64,000 nucleotides of DNA, from NCBI RefSeq assembly GCF_000633935.1, contig NZ_KK214998.1, positions 1,350,411 through 1,414,410 on the forward strand, given 5' to 3'. The first letter of the stretch is position 1. Every line of letters starts with the position of its first letter. The stretch is from Ectothiorhodospira haloalkaliphila ATCC 51935 (GTDB lineage Bacteria; Pseudomonadota; Gammaproteobacteria; Ectothiorhodospirales; Ectothiorhodospiraceae). Under the pieces are notes generated by a model. It was not told the origin of the DNA and searched no databases. It saw only the letters and a program-made list of their open reading frames with translations. Positions 49,368 through 58,364 of the stretch are shown here, piece by piece. Made by a program: the position numbers and the translations under genes.

Positions 49368-50197
49368 GTTCAGTAGAAGCCAGGGCAACAGCCCCCAGGG
49401 AAGGCGCCGCGGGCCCGCTGCAGGGGGTGACCGTGATGGTGACCCGTCCGGCCCACCAGGCAGATCGTTTCTGCCAAATGGTGGAAGAGTCCGGCGGGCA
49501 GGCCCTGCGCTTTCCCACGCTGGAGATCAAGGAGGCGCGTGACACCACCGCCCTGGATGCCCTGATCGACAGGCTTGAAGACTTCCACATCGCGGTGTTC
49601 GTCAGCCCCAACGCCGTGAACCGGACCCTCAACCGGATCCATGGAAGAAGGCAGATGCCTTCGGGGCTGAAACTGGCCACCGTGGGCCGCAAATCGGCCC
49701 AGGCCCTGGAGCGGCTCGGTTATCAGGTGGACATCTGCCCGCCCAGCCGCTTTGACAGTGAGGCCCTGCTGGAACAACCTGAATTGCAGGACATGCAGGG
49801 ACGGGAAGTGGTGATCTTCCGGGGCGACGGGGGTCGGGAACTGCTAGGTGCTACACTCACTGCTCGGGGGGCAAGGGTGACCTTCGTGGAGTCCTATCGT
49901 CGCGGCCTGCCGGATGCGGATACCGACCGGGTGCTGCGACAGTGGTCCCGTGGGGACATCCATGTGATTGCGATCACCAGCAGCGAGGGGCTGCGCAACC
50001 TCTACGAAATGGTAGGCAAGGTGGGGCAGTTCTGGCTGCGCGGCACACCGCTCGTGGTGGGCTGCGAACGCATGCTGGACACGGCCCGGGAGATGGGCTT
50101 CAAACAGACCCCAGTCGTGGCCGCAGACCCCAGCGACGAGGCCATGCTGGAGGCCGTGCAGAAATGGGCTGAAAAGAGGAAGCAAACTCATGAGTAG
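49364..50197 (+). CDS. hemD: uroporphyrinogen-III synthase
   Basis: A 277-residue HemD protein with the diverged two-lobed fold. [20 protein letters not shown] begins the first lobe, [11 protein letters not shown] is a conserved loop, and [17 protein letters not shown] and [16 protein letters not shown] mark the second. It closes and inverts ring D of the linear tetrapyrrole. Start and stop overlap (ATGA) with hemC, and the end overlaps hemX by 8 bp. Confidence 0.9.
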   Translation: MSSVEARATAPREGAAGPLQGVTVMVTRPAHQADRFCQMVEESGGQALRFPTLEIKEARDTTALDALIDRLEDFHIAVFVSPNAVNRTLNRIHGRRQMPSGLKLATVGRKSAQALERLGYQVDICPPSRFDSEALLEQPELQDMQGREVVIFRGDGGRELLGATLTARGARVTFVESYRRGLPDADTDRVLRQWSRGDIHVIAITSSEGLRNLYEMVGKVGQFWLRGTPLVVGCERMLDTAREMGFKQTPVVAADPSDEAMLEAVQKWAEKRKQTHE

Positions 50198-51701
50198 ACA
50201 AAGATCGAATCCAAAGGCCAAAGGCGGCGCCAAGCCAACGGCGACCGGGGCGGGCACCCCGGCTGCCAAGACGAGAACAAGGAGCCGTGGCAAGGCCTCC
50301 GGCAACTCCCTGAGCGCCGCGGCCAAGACGGATACAGTGGCGTATAACGCCGATTCCAAGGACAAGGACGCACTTTCCGGCCAGGTCGGCACCAAGCCTG
50401 CGGACCAGGCCGGGGCAGACAAAACCCAAACCCCAAAGCCCGAGGCATCAAAACCCGTGGACAACAAACCTGAAACTTCGAAAGCCGACTCGACAAAGAG
50501 CGGGTCCGACAAATCCGAACCCGTAAAGGGCGCTGCCGCGAAGACGACCGCGGGTAGCCCCGGTGCCGCCAAGCCGGCCAGCCCGGCCCCCGGTCAGGGT
50601 GGAGGTGGCGCAGGCCGTACGCCGCCGCCTCCTTCCGGCGGTGACAGCAACGGCCGCAACAGCAAGCTGCCGCTGATCGTTGGTGGTGTTGCCGTGGTGC
50701 TGGCCCTGGGCATCGGCATGAATGCCTCCTCGAATGCCAACAAGGCGATGGAGATGGCCAACGAGGCCAACGACCGCCTGAGCAGCGCCCTGCGCGAGCT
50801 GGCCGAGATCGAGGAACGTACCCAGGCACTGCCCGAAACCATCAGCCGCATGGAGACCCAGGTCAGCGAACTGGAGGGTGATGTGCGCGCCGAGCTGGAG
50901 AAGGCCCTGGAAGAGGCCCGCACCGAACTGGCCAGCATTGAGGAGCGTCAGCAGCGTCGTCTGCAGACCCTGGAAGAAGGCCTGGGGGCCATTCAGGACG
51001 AATCCGAGCGTCCGCATCGCGAATGGCAAACCGCCGAGGTGGCCTACCTCCTGGGAATCGCCGATCACCGCATCAACCTCATGAGCGACGCCAAGGGTGC
51101 CATTGCGGCACTGAGATCGGCCGACAACATGCTGCAGGCCATGGGCGATCCCAAATACAGCGACGTACGCGACGCCATCGCCGAGGAGATCGCTGCCCTG
51201 GAAGGCTTCGAGGGCACCAACGTTCAGGAAATCGTTGCTGAACTGGACAAGATCACCGAAGAACTCAAGCCCATGCCGCTGCAGAAGCCGGAAACCGAAT
51301 CCGGTGGTCGTCTCTCGCTGGTCAACGGTGAGGCTCCCAACGGTGACTCCCCCTGGTGGGAGCGTGCCTACTATCAGGTGGTCTCCGAGTTGAACCAGCA
51401 GGTGACGGTGCGCCGTCACGATCAGGCCGTGCGTTCCATGCCTGATGCGGATGCCGAACTGTTCATGCGTCAGGTGCTGGCGCTGCGCATCGAATCCGCC
51501 CGCCTGGCGGCGCTGCGCAACAACGAAGCCGAATATCGCGAAAACCTCCAGAGTGCCCGCTCCCTGCTGGCGGAGTACTTCGCGTCCGAGCCGGTCGCTC
51601 CTTTGATGAAGCGTCTGGAAGACCTGGAAAAACGTGATCTGCGCCCCGAGCAGCCTGAAATCGGCAAGTCGGCTGAGCTGCTGGCTAAGCTGGAGGGTTA
51701 A
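50190..51701 (+). CDS. hemX: HemX membrane protein
   Basis: A 503-residue protein. The first 150 residues are low-complexity Lys/Ala/Pro/Thr/Asp sequence, followed by one membrane helix (LPLIVGGVAVVLALGIGMNA, near 160), a long coiled coil (about 180-275) and a helical periplasmic domain with WQTAEVAYLLGIADHRINLM. It belongs to the HemX family, sometimes labelled uroporphyrinogen-III methyltransferase although it lacks the methyltransferase fold. Its role in haem synthesis is undefined. The extended N-terminal tail is long for the family. Confidence 0.88.
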   Translation: MSRQRSNPKAKGGAKPTATGAGTPAAKTRTRSRGKASGNSLSAAAKTDTVAYNADSKDKDALSGQVGTKPADQAGADKTQTPKPEASKPVDNKPETSKADSTKSGSDKSEPVKGAAAKTTAGSPGAAKPASPAPGQGGGGAGRTPPPPSGGDSNGRNSKLPLIVGGVAVVLALGIGMNASSNANKAMEMANEANDRLSSALRELAEIEERTQALPETISRMETQVSELEGDVRAELEKALEEARTELASIEERQQRRLQTLEEGLGAIQDESERPHREWQTAEVAYLLGIADHRINLMSDAKGAIAALRSADNMLQAMGDPKYSDVRDAIAEEIAALEGFEGTNVQEIVAELDKITEELKPMPLQKPETESGGRLSLVNGEAPNGDSPWWERAYYQVVSELNQQVTVRRHDQAVRSMPDADAELFMRQVLALRIESARLAALRNNEAEYRENLQSARSLLAEYFASEPVAPLMKRLEDLEKRDLRPEQPEIGKSAELLAKLEG

Positions 51702-51704
51702 TCA

Positions 51705-52994
51705 ATGAAATCTCTTATCGTCATCTTTCTCGTATTGATCGCATCGGCGATCGCGACCCTGTTGTTCATGGAAGAGCCGGGATACGTGCTCTTCGCCTAT
51801 GGTGACATGAGCGTTGAAACCAGCATGGCCTTCTACATTGTGGCCATGGTCGTCGCGCTGCTGGTGCTCTATGGCGTCATCCGCTTCCTGGTGGGCCTGT
51901 TCGGTCTCCCCGGCAACATGAGTGCCCGCCGCAAGCAGAAGAAGGCCCTGGCCTGCCAGAAGGGCCTGGCCCTGGGCATGGCAGAGATGACCGAAGGTCG
52001 CTGGCACAAGGCCGAAAAGCTGCTGGTGCAGTCGGCGCGCCGTGGTGATTCCCCCACCCTGAACTACCTGTCCGCGGCCCGTGCCGCCCAGGCCCAGGGC
52101 GCCTATGACCGTCGCGATGAGTATCTGCGTCAGGCCTCCCAGGCTGAAGCCGGTGCCGAAGTGTCGGTTGGCCTCACCCAGGCCGAGCTGCAGCTGGACC
52201 ACGGTGAGACCGGTCCTGCCACCAGCACCCTGCGTCACATGAATGACGTGGCCCCCGGTCATCCCCAGTTGCTGCGTCTGCGGGCTCGGCTCTACCGGGA
52301 GACCGGCGACAGCGCCTCCCTGCTGAACGTGCTGCCGGAGTTGCGCAAGGCCAGGGCCCTGGACAACGAGGCCCTGAACGAACTGGAAGCCGAAGCGTTC
52401 TCTGCACGGGCAGCCGAGCTGGCCTCTGCCGGTGACCTGGGCAAGCTGGAAGGTACCTGGGTCAGCCTGCCCAAGACCTCCCGCAGCCGCAATGAACTGG
52501 TGGAGCCCTATGCCCGTGCGCTGATCAACCTCAATGAGCCGGATCGTGCCGAAGTGGTATTGCGCAGCAGCCTGAAGCAGAAGTGGAATGAGCGTCTCGT
52601 GGAGCTGTATGGTCAGCTCAACGTCAACGACACCAACCGTGCCATCAGTGTGGCGGAAGGCTGGCTGCGTGAGCATCGTCGCGATCCGGTGCTGCTGCTC
52701 ACCCTGGGTCGTCTGTGCAAGAAGGGCAAGGCCTGGGGCAAGGCCCGCGGCTACCTGGAATCCAGCGTGAATGCCAAGCCCACGCCCGAAGCTTACCGTG
52801 AGCTGGGCGAGATCCTGGATCAGGTGGGTGAAGAAAAGCTGGCTCAGGATGCCTACCGCAAGGGCCTGCAAGTGGCAGTCGACGGCAGCCTCTCCGAGCC
52901 GGTGGTGCCCGTGGCACCCAAGCCCGAAGCGGGCAAGCCACTGCCCGGTCGTCGCCGCGGCAAGATGGGCCAGCCCCGACTCTCCAGTGCCTGA
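51705..52994 (+). CDS. hemY: HemY N-terminal-type TPR membrane protein
   Basis: A 429-residue protein with two N-terminal membrane helices (LIVIFLVLIASAIATLLFME and AFYIVAMVVALLVLYGVIRF) and TPR-like helical repeats (GLALGMAEMTEGRWHKAEKL, LLVQSARRGDSPTLNYLSAA). This is the gammaproteobacterial HemY, not protoporphyrinogen oxidase. Its exact role in haem synthesis is unproven. GGAGG is 8 nt before ATG 51705. A strong terminator follows 90 bp after the stop. Confidence 0.92.
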   Translation: MKSLIVIFLVLIASAIATLLFMEEPGYVLFAYGDMSVETSMAFYIVAMVVALLVLYGVIRFLVGLFGLPGNMSARRKQKKALACQKGLALGMAEMTEGRWHKAEKLLVQSARRGDSPTLNYLSAARAAQAQGAYDRRDEYLRQASQAEAGAEVSVGLTQAELQLDHGETGPATSTLRHMNDVAPGHPQLLRLRARLYRETGDSASLLNVLPELRKARALDNEALNELEAEAFSARAAELASAGDLGKLEGTWVSLPKTSRSRNELVEPYARALINLNEPDRAEVVLRSSLKQKWNERLVELYGQLNVNDTNRAISVAEGWLREHRRDPVLLLTLGRLCKKGKAWGKARGYLESSVNAKPTPEAYRELGEILDQVGEEKLAQDAYRKGLQVAVDGSLSEPVVPVAPKPEAGKPLPGRRRGKMGQPRLSSA

Positions 52995-53085
52995 TCTCAG
53001 GCAGGGACTTCCGGCACGGTCCGCACAGGGCCGCGTCGGCCCCTTGAAGGCGCTGGACACAGCCAAGGCTTGATCCAGATGAATG

Positions 53086-53120
53086 AAAGGCCATCCGCCC
53101 AGGCGGATGGCCTTTTTTTT
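53086..53120 (+). terminator. rho-independent terminator of the hemCDXY operon
   Basis: AAAGGCCATCCGC and GCGGATGGCCTTT pair perfectly (13 bp) around CCAG and are followed by a run of eight T. It closes the operon on the plus strand, and the A-run on the left could also let it work in reverse. Confidence 0.95.
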
Positions 53121-53201
53121 GGGTAAAACCTGGCCCCTCAGCCCGGACAGGGCCTTCCCCTAAACGGTATAGTCACGCAAAGCCAGTCAATCAGGAGAAC
53201 G

Positions 53202-54146
53202 ATGATGAAACCGGTACTGATCATGGGCTGCGGCTATGTGGGGGAGCGCGTTGGACACCGCATGGCTCGCGAGGGGCGCCGGGTCATCGCCGTGGCCCGG
53301 AGCACCGAGCGGGTAGAGGCCCTCAAGGCCATGGGTTTCGAGACCTTCCAGGCCGATCTGGATACCGGTGAAGGCCTGGACGAACTCCCCATGGCCGGTT
53401 GCCTGGTACTGCACAGCGCGCCGCCCCCCAACGAAGGGCGGGTGGATCCAAGAACCGCCAGATTCACCGAATCATGTCGCCGCCAGCCACCCGAGAAGAT
53501 CGTCTACATCAGCACTACCGGGGTTTATGGGGACCAGGGTGGAGCCCAGGTGGACGACCTCACTGAACCCTCACCCATGACCGATCGCGGGCATCGCCGG
53601 CTGGATGCAGAAAAGCGCCTGAGCCAACTCATGGCCGAGGCGCGCATCCCGGTAGTGGTGCTCAGGGCCCCGGGGATCTACGGCCCCTTCCGGCTTCCAC
53701 TGGCTCGCATCAGGGCGGGGGAGCCGGTCATCTGCCCCGAAGAATCCGGCCCTGGCAATCGCATTCATGCCGATGATCTGGCCACCCTGTGCGCGGCCGC
53801 CCTGGATCATGGCCCGGAAGGGCAGACCTACAACGTGGGGGACAGTGACCATCGTTCCATGACGGATTTCGTCTATGCCGTGGCTGATGCCGCAGACCTC
53901 CCGCGCCCCCCCTGCGTCAGCATGGCAGAGGCGGAAAAGGTGCTCAGTCCTGGCATGATGTCCTTCCTTCGGGAGTCACGGGTCGTCGTCGCAGGGCGGA
54001 GCCTGGTGGATCTCGGGGTGGACCTGCAGTATCCGCGGATGGAAGCGGGTATCCGCGCATCGCTCAAGGTGGAGGAGGGTGACGACACGCTGGATGACTC
54101 CGAGATCACGCCGTACCACATCAGCCGCCGCCACACACCCGGATGA
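53202..54146 (+). CDS. NAD(P)-dependent epimerase/reductase-like protein (YeeZ type)
   Basis: A 314-residue extended SDR protein. The nucleotide motif is VLIMGCGYVGERVGHRMA, the YxxxK-type region is replaced by KIVYISTTGVYGDQGGAQ followed by RRLDAEKRLS, and ILLAP-like RAPGIYGPFRLPL is the substrate segment. The YeeZ/YbjT-like group has no settled function. AGGAG lies 6 nt before ATG 53202 (second ATG at 53205). It stands between the hem terminator and the carbonic anhydrase gene. Confidence 0.82.
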   Translation: MMKPVLIMGCGYVGERVGHRMAREGRRVIAVARSTERVEALKAMGFETFQADLDTGEGLDELPMAGCLVLHSAPPPNEGRVDPRTARFTESCRRQPPEKIVYISTTGVYGDQGGAQVDDLTEPSPMTDRGHRRLDAEKRLSQLMAEARIPVVVLRAPGIYGPFRLPLARIRAGEPVICPEESGPGNRIHADDLATLCAAALDHGPEGQTYNVGDSDHRSMTDFVYAVADAADLPRPPCVSMAEAEKVLSPGMMSFLRESRVVVAGRSLVDLGVDLQYPRMEAGIRASLKVEEGDDTLDDSEITPYHISRRHTPG

Positions 54147-54233
54147 TATCCAGGCTGGCGGTGGGGCAATTGCCTTGCCCCCTCAACGGTGGCAGCATGG
54201 CGAACCTTTTCATACTGACGCGAGGACACACGC

Positions 54234-54794
54234 TTGATACGCAAGAATCCCACAGGCCATCTTCCCAAAGTGGCTGAGTCCGCATTCGTGGACCCCACAG
54301 CGATCCTCTGCGGCAAGGTGGTGGTGGGGGAGCATGTCTTCATTGGGCCCTATGCCGTGATCCGGGCCGATGAACTCGATGCTCAGGGTGAACTGGAGCC
54401 CATCATCATCGGCGACAATTCGAACATCCAGGACGGCGTGGTGATCCACTCCAAGTCCGGTGCCCGTGTGGAGATCGGCGAGAAGACCTCCATTGCTCAC
54501 CGCTCCATCATTCATGGCCCCTGCAAGGTGGGGAGCCAGGTCTTTATCGGCTTCAATACAGTGCTGTTCAACTGTTCGGTGGGGGCAGGGTCGGTCATTC
54601 GCCATAACTCGGTGGTGGAAGACTGCCACATACCGGAATCCTTCTACGTCCCTTCCACCAGCAATATCCACTCGGACACCGACCTGGAAACCATCGAGTC
54701 GGTCACGGCGGATGCTTCAAGCTTCTCGGAGGATGTAGCACAGACGAACGTGGGCCTCGTGCAGGGCTACAAGCGGATTCAGAACGAACTTTAA
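54234..54794 (+). CDS. gamma-class carbonic anhydrase, CamH/CcmM-like
   Basis: A 186-residue left-handed beta-helix protein from a TTG start at 54234, with GAGGA upstream. The zinc ligands align as His72 (VVIHSKSG), His89 (SIAHRS) and His94 (IIHGPC), the spacing of the Cam family. IRADELDAQGELEPIIIGDN corresponds to the catalytic-loop region. It could supply bicarbonate/CO2 interconversion. It is distinct from the YrdA-type paralogue at 34983-35537. Confidence 0.85.
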   Translation: MIRKNPTGHLPKVAESAFVDPTAILCGKVVVGEHVFIGPYAVIRADELDAQGELEPIIIGDNSNIQDGVVIHSKSGARVEIGEKTSIAHRSIIHGPCKVGSQVFIGFNTVLFNCSVGAGSVIRHNSVVEDCHIPESFYVPSTSNIHSDTDLETIESVTADASSFSEDVAQTNVGLVQGYKRIQNEL

Positions 54795-54854
54795 GGGGAA
54801 GCCAGGCCGCCGGCATGAGCCGGCCGGCCTGGAGCAGGTAGACCGCAGCCAGGA

Positions 54855-55265
54855 TTACATCCGCTCGGCGGCCATCTCCTGGACCTGCTGGAGCATGGCC
54901 GGGTCGTTCTGCAACGACATGGCCACCTGATTGTACTCATCCACACTCATGCCTTCCTGCTGCACGGCGTTGATCATTTCCTCCTGGGCCTCCTGCTGCA
55001 GGGCCTGGGCCTCGGCCTCGTCCGTTACATCCTGGAGCTGCTCGGCAAAGTCATCGCGGATATGCTGTACGGCCACAAAGGCATCCACGAAGCGATCCAG
55101 GGTTTGGGGATCCACTTGGGGAGCCTGCTGCTGGTCCATGCCCGGGGGCTGTTGCTGCTGGCCCTGGAAATCACCCTGCTGCTGGGCCACGGCGTGGCCA
55201 CCCACGCCCAAGAGGCCGGCGATGGCCACGGTGAGGGACAGGGTGCGAAGGGGATGATGTTTCAT
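54855..55265 (-). CDS. secreted DUF4168 protein
   Basis: A 136-residue protein with a cleavable signal peptide (TLSLTVAIAGLLGVGGHAVA, cut about residue 27), a Gln/Pro-rich linker (QQQGDFQGQQQQPPGMDQQQ) and a helical DUF4168 domain rich in Gln, Glu and Met. It is small, helical and periplasmic, in general layout like ZraP or CpxP. AGGAG is 7 nt before ATG 55265. A sigma-54-type promoter lies 39-55 bp upstream, and the two-component pair directly upstream includes a sigma-54 activator, so it is the likely target gene. Confidence 0.75.
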   Translation of the reverse strand: MKHHPLRTLSLTVAIAGLLGVGGHAVAQQQGDFQGQQQQPPGMDQQQAPQVDPQTLDRFVDAFVAVQHIRDDFAEQLQDVTDEAEAQALQQEAQEEMINAVQQEGMSVDEYNQVAMSLQNDPAMLQQVQEMAAERM

Positions 55266-55303
55266 GCGGTTTCTCCTGGTGAAATTAGCGTTACGTCTTG
55301 GAT

Positions 55304-55320
55304 ATGCAGATTCCGTGCCA
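55304..55320 (-). promoter_or_regulatory. sigma-54 (-24/-12) promoter for the DUF4168 gene
   Basis: On the minus strand, from 55320 to 55304, the sequence is TGGCACGGAATCTGCAT. The GG and GC doublets are separated by exactly 10 nt and match the TGGCAC-N5-TTGC consensus in all but one base. Transcription would begin near 55293, about 28 nt before the start codon. Confidence 0.72.
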
Positions 55321-55375
55321 GGAAGGCCATGCCGAGACCGTAGCCCTTCACTCCAGCGAAATTCTCTTACGACAC

Positions 55376-55420
55376 TGCCATGCCCCCCGCTGAGGGTGAG
55401 TCAGGATGGCACATGCGCCA
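55376..55420 (-). promoter_or_regulatory. candidate enhancer repeats for the sigma-54 activator
   Basis: TGGCACATGCGCCA (55407-55420) is a near-perfect palindrome, and TGCCAT (55376-55381) pairs with ATGGCA (55406-55411). These lie 80-125 bp upstream of the predicted DUF4168 start of transcription, a usual distance for bacterial enhancer-binding proteins. Confidence 0.4.
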
Positions 55421-55425
55421 CCATG

Positions 55426-56862
55426 CTACGTGCGCTGGGATGCCTGAGCGTCCATGTCCGCCTCGTCATCCTGGGGGCCATCGCCCAGGCGCCGGTACAG
55501 CGTGCGGCGACCGATCCCCAGCACCTTGGCCGCCTGGCGCTTGTTGCCATCCAGGCGTTCGAGCACCCAACGGATGTAGCGATCCTCGATCTCCTGAAGG
55601 GTAGGCATGTGGGTGTCCTCCTCCGACCACAATTGGGTGGCCGCGGCGCCGGCACCTGATTCGGTGCGTGCAGCATCAAGCCGCTCAGGGAGATCCGCCA
55701 ACTGGATCTCGGTGCCACGACAGAAGGTGACCGCCCGCTCGATGAGGTTGGTCAATTCCCGCACGTTGCCGGGGAATGAGTAGCTGCGCAGAGCGCGCAT
55801 GGCCTCGGGGGTGATGCCTTCCACAGGACGATCCATGGCCGCTCCGAAACGGGCCAGGAAACGCGCCGCCAGGCGTTCGATGTCATCACCCCGTTCGCGC
55901 AGCGGCGGCACATGCAGGCGGAAGGTTTCCAGGCGATAAAACAGGTCCTCGCGGAAACAATTCTCGGCAATCATGGGCCCAAGATCACGGTTGGTGGCCG
56001 CCACGACGCGCACATTGGCTTCCTTTTCCTGATTACTGCCCACCGGACGCACACGACCATCCTGAAGCAGGCGCAGCAGCTTTGCCTGCATGGCCATGGG
56101 CATCTCGCCGATCTCGTCCAGCAACAGGGTGCCGCCATGGGCTTCGGCGAAGAGGCCTCGGCGCGCCTGCTGCGCCCCGCTGAAGGCCCCGGCGGCATGG
56201 CCAAAAAGCTCGCTTTCCATGAGTTCGCCGGGTATGCCCGCGCAGTTGATGGCCACGAAGGGGCCACCGGCGCGATTACTCTCGGCGTGAATGGCCCGGG
56301 CCACCAGTTCCTTGCCGGTGCCCGACTCCCCGGTGACCAGCACCGGTCCGGAGGCACGTGCCAGTCGACGCACATTTTCGTACAGGGCCTGCATGGCCGG
56401 GCTGCTGCCGATCAGGCCATGGAAATCATCCGCCTCCAGCAGCTCGCGGTAGCGGGCCACTTCGGCCTGTAATCGGCGGGTGCGCAGGGCACGGCGCACG
56501 GAGATGACCAGATGATCCAGATCCACTGGCTTGGTGAGAAAATCGTCGGCTCCCTGCTTGAGGGCCTCCACCGCCTGGGCAATGGTGCCAAACGCGGTGA
56601 GCATGATGAACGACGGCGGCATGGGCAGGCGACGGGACTGTATGAGCAAGTCCTGGCCATCGTTCCCGGGCAGGCGCAGGTCACTGAGGACCAGCGAGAT
56701 ATGCCCGCTTTCCAGATGCGCCCGGGCCGCCTCCGCATCGCCCACGGCGAACACATCCAGGCCGGCATCCTTGAGCTCTTCCACCACCAGCTCACGATGG
56801 GAGGCATCGTCCTCCACGACCAGGATCTGCTCAGGGTTTTTGTTGGAGGTCTGGGTCATCAT
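55426..56862 (-). CDS. NtrC-family sigma-54-dependent response regulator
   Basis: A 478-residue three-domain regulator. The receiver has ILVVEDDASH and phospho-acceptor Asp in LVLSDLRLPGND (about Asp57). The AAA+ domain has Walker A GESGTGKE, the sigma-54 loop GAFSGA (Ser instead of the usual Thr), Walker B GGTLLLDEIGEM and an R-finger region FREDLFYRL. A Fis-type HTH, KRQAAKVLGIGRRTLYRRL, is at the C-terminus. The start overlaps the kinase gene by 32 bp (a second ATG at 56859 is also possible). It resembles ZraR/HydG. Confidence 0.93.
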   Translation of the reverse strand: MMTQTSNKNPEQILVVEDDASHRELVVEELKDAGLDVFAVGDAEAARAHLESGHISLVLSDLRLPGNDGQDLLIQSRRLPMPPSFIMLTAFGTIAQAVEALKQGADDFLTKPVDLDHLVISVRRALRTRRLQAEVARYRELLEADDFHGLIGSSPAMQALYENVRRLARASGPVLVTGESGTGKELVARAIHAESNRAGGPFVAINCAGIPGELMESELFGHAAGAFSGAQQARRGLFAEAHGGTLLLDEIGEMPMAMQAKLLRLLQDGRVRPVGSNQEKEANVRVVAATNRDLGPMIAENCFREDLFYRLETFRLHVPPLRERGDDIERLAARFLARFGAAMDRPVEGITPEAMRALRSYSFPGNVRELTNLIERAVTFCRGTEIQLADLPERLDAARTESGAGAAATQLWSEEDTHMPTLQEIEDRYIRWVLERLDGNKRQAAKVLGIGRRTLYRRLGDGPQDDEADMDAQASQRT

Positions 56863-58339
56863 TGCCTTCGGTTGCCACGACATTGAGGGGTAGATGAAGC
56901 ACGAACCGTGCCCCACCCAGGGGGCTTTCCTCCACGTGGATCTCGCCATGGTGCTCCGTGACGGCACCATGGGCCACCGCCAGTCCCAAACCCGTGCCGC
57001 TGCCCACGGACTTGGTGGTAAAGAAGGGTTCAAACAATCGTGAGCGATGGTCCGGGTCGATGCCCGGCCCATCATCTTCCACCACCAGTGCCAGACGCCC
57101 TTGCGCCGATGTCCAGCTCACCTGGACCTGTCCGCCGGGCGTGGCCTGGATGGCGTTGCGCAAAAGATTCGTCAGGGCCTGTTCCAATCGCGCCCGATCC
57201 ATGGGGATCACCGGGCCATCCTCCTGATTGACCAGACGCAGAGTGGTTCCCCGGGTCCGTGCTTCATCCTCCACCTGGGCGAGGGCAGCGCTGACCAGAC
57301 GCCGCACGGGTTCATCACGCACACGGGGGGGGTTTCTTCGGCCAAAGTCCATCAACTGGCGCACGATACGATCCATGCGACCCACCTCCTGGCGGATCTC
57401 TGCCAGCGCCCGGGCCTGAGGGGTTTCGGCCTCCACACGTCGCAAGGCCCGTTGCGCCTGCCCGTTGATCACCCCCAGGGGGGAACCCAGTTCATGGGCG
57501 ACCCCGGCCGCCAGCTGGCCGATGGCGGCCAGCTTTTCCGATTGGCGAAGGCGTTCCTCCAGGGCGGCCTGATGGCGGCGCTGGGCCTCCAGTTCAGCAT
57601 TGGAACGATCCATATTGTCCAGCATCCGGTTCATGGCCTCGGCCAGCACACGCAGTTCCCGCGGCCCGGCACCTGCCACGCGCAACTGACGATCCCCCTG
57701 ACCCACCCGTGCCATGGCATTGACCAGGCGGCTCACATGGCGCCCTACGGCTCGATGGTGACCCAGCACGACCACCGCAACGAACAACAGGCTGAGGACC
57801 CCCAGGGCCATGAGGGCGCGGGAGCGCACCTGCATGAGATCTTCGTGGAAGTCGCCGCCGTGGCGGGTGACCTGGAGCAGCCCGTTGATGCGGCCACCCG
57901 CATCACTCAGGGGCATGAAGAAGGAATAGATCTCCTGACCACTGCGGTCGTCAAAGGCCCCGTGGGTGCCAGTCACCGTGGCAAGACGAGCATCGCGACG
58001 GCGATCCATGGAGGGACTGCGCGGGCCACTGGCAGCCACCAGCTCACCCTGGTGGTCGTAGACATAGGCACCGTAAACCTGATCGATGCGAAAGGCAGAG
58101 TCCAGGGCCTGCTGGACATTGGCCCGCTCCCCGCGGGCCAGAGCATCACTCAGCGGCAGGTGGATGGCCCGGGCCACCAGTTCGATGTCCTGCTGCATGC
58201 GCGTTTCCATGTGGGCTTCCAGACTCGTGAGCCCCGACCATCCGGCCAGGAGCACGATCAGCAGCAGGGGGGCCAGCACGAAGCCCAGCAGGGCGGACCG
58301 CAGGCTGTAGGGATAGGCAGGGAATGTCATGGCATGCAC
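56831..58339 (-). CDS. membrane sensor histidine kinase, ZraS-like
   Basis: A 502-residue kinase. The first membrane segment is LLGFVLAPLLLIVLLAGW, a periplasmic sensor region covers about 38-170, the second membrane segment (ALMALGVLSLLFVAVVVLG) leads to a HAMP domain, and the kinase has H-box VAHELGSPLG, N-box NLLRNAIQATPGG, G1 VEDDGPGID and G2 GTGLGLAVAHG. HELGSPL is the usual form in NtrB/ZraS kinases that pair with sigma-54 activators. It overlaps its cognate regulator gene by 32 bp. ATG 58330 is an alternative start. Confidence 0.92.
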   Translation of the reverse strand: MHAMTFPAYPYSLRSALLGFVLAPLLLIVLLAGWSGLTSLEAHMETRMQQDIELVARAIHLPLSDALARGERANVQQALDSAFRIDQVYGAYVYDHQGELVAASGPRSPSMDRRRDARLATVTGTHGAFDDRSGQEIYSFFMPLSDAGGRINGLLQVTRHGGDFHEDLMQVRSRALMALGVLSLLFVAVVVLGHHRAVGRHVSRLVNAMARVGQGDRQLRVAGAGPRELRVLAEAMNRMLDNMDRSNAELEAQRRHQAALEERLRQSEKLAAIGQLAAGVAHELGSPLGVINGQAQRALRRVEAETPQARALAEIRQEVGRMDRIVRQLMDFGRRNPPRVRDEPVRRLVSAALAQVEDEARTRGTTLRLVNQEDGPVIPMDRARLEQALTNLLRNAIQATPGGQVQVSWTSAQGRLALVVEDDGPGIDPDHRSRLFEPFFTTKSVGSGTGLGLAVAHGAVTEHHGEIHVEESPLGGARFVLHLPLNVVATEGNDDPDLQQKP

Positions 58340-58364
58340 CGGGCGGTGTATTCAGGCGGCGCGA

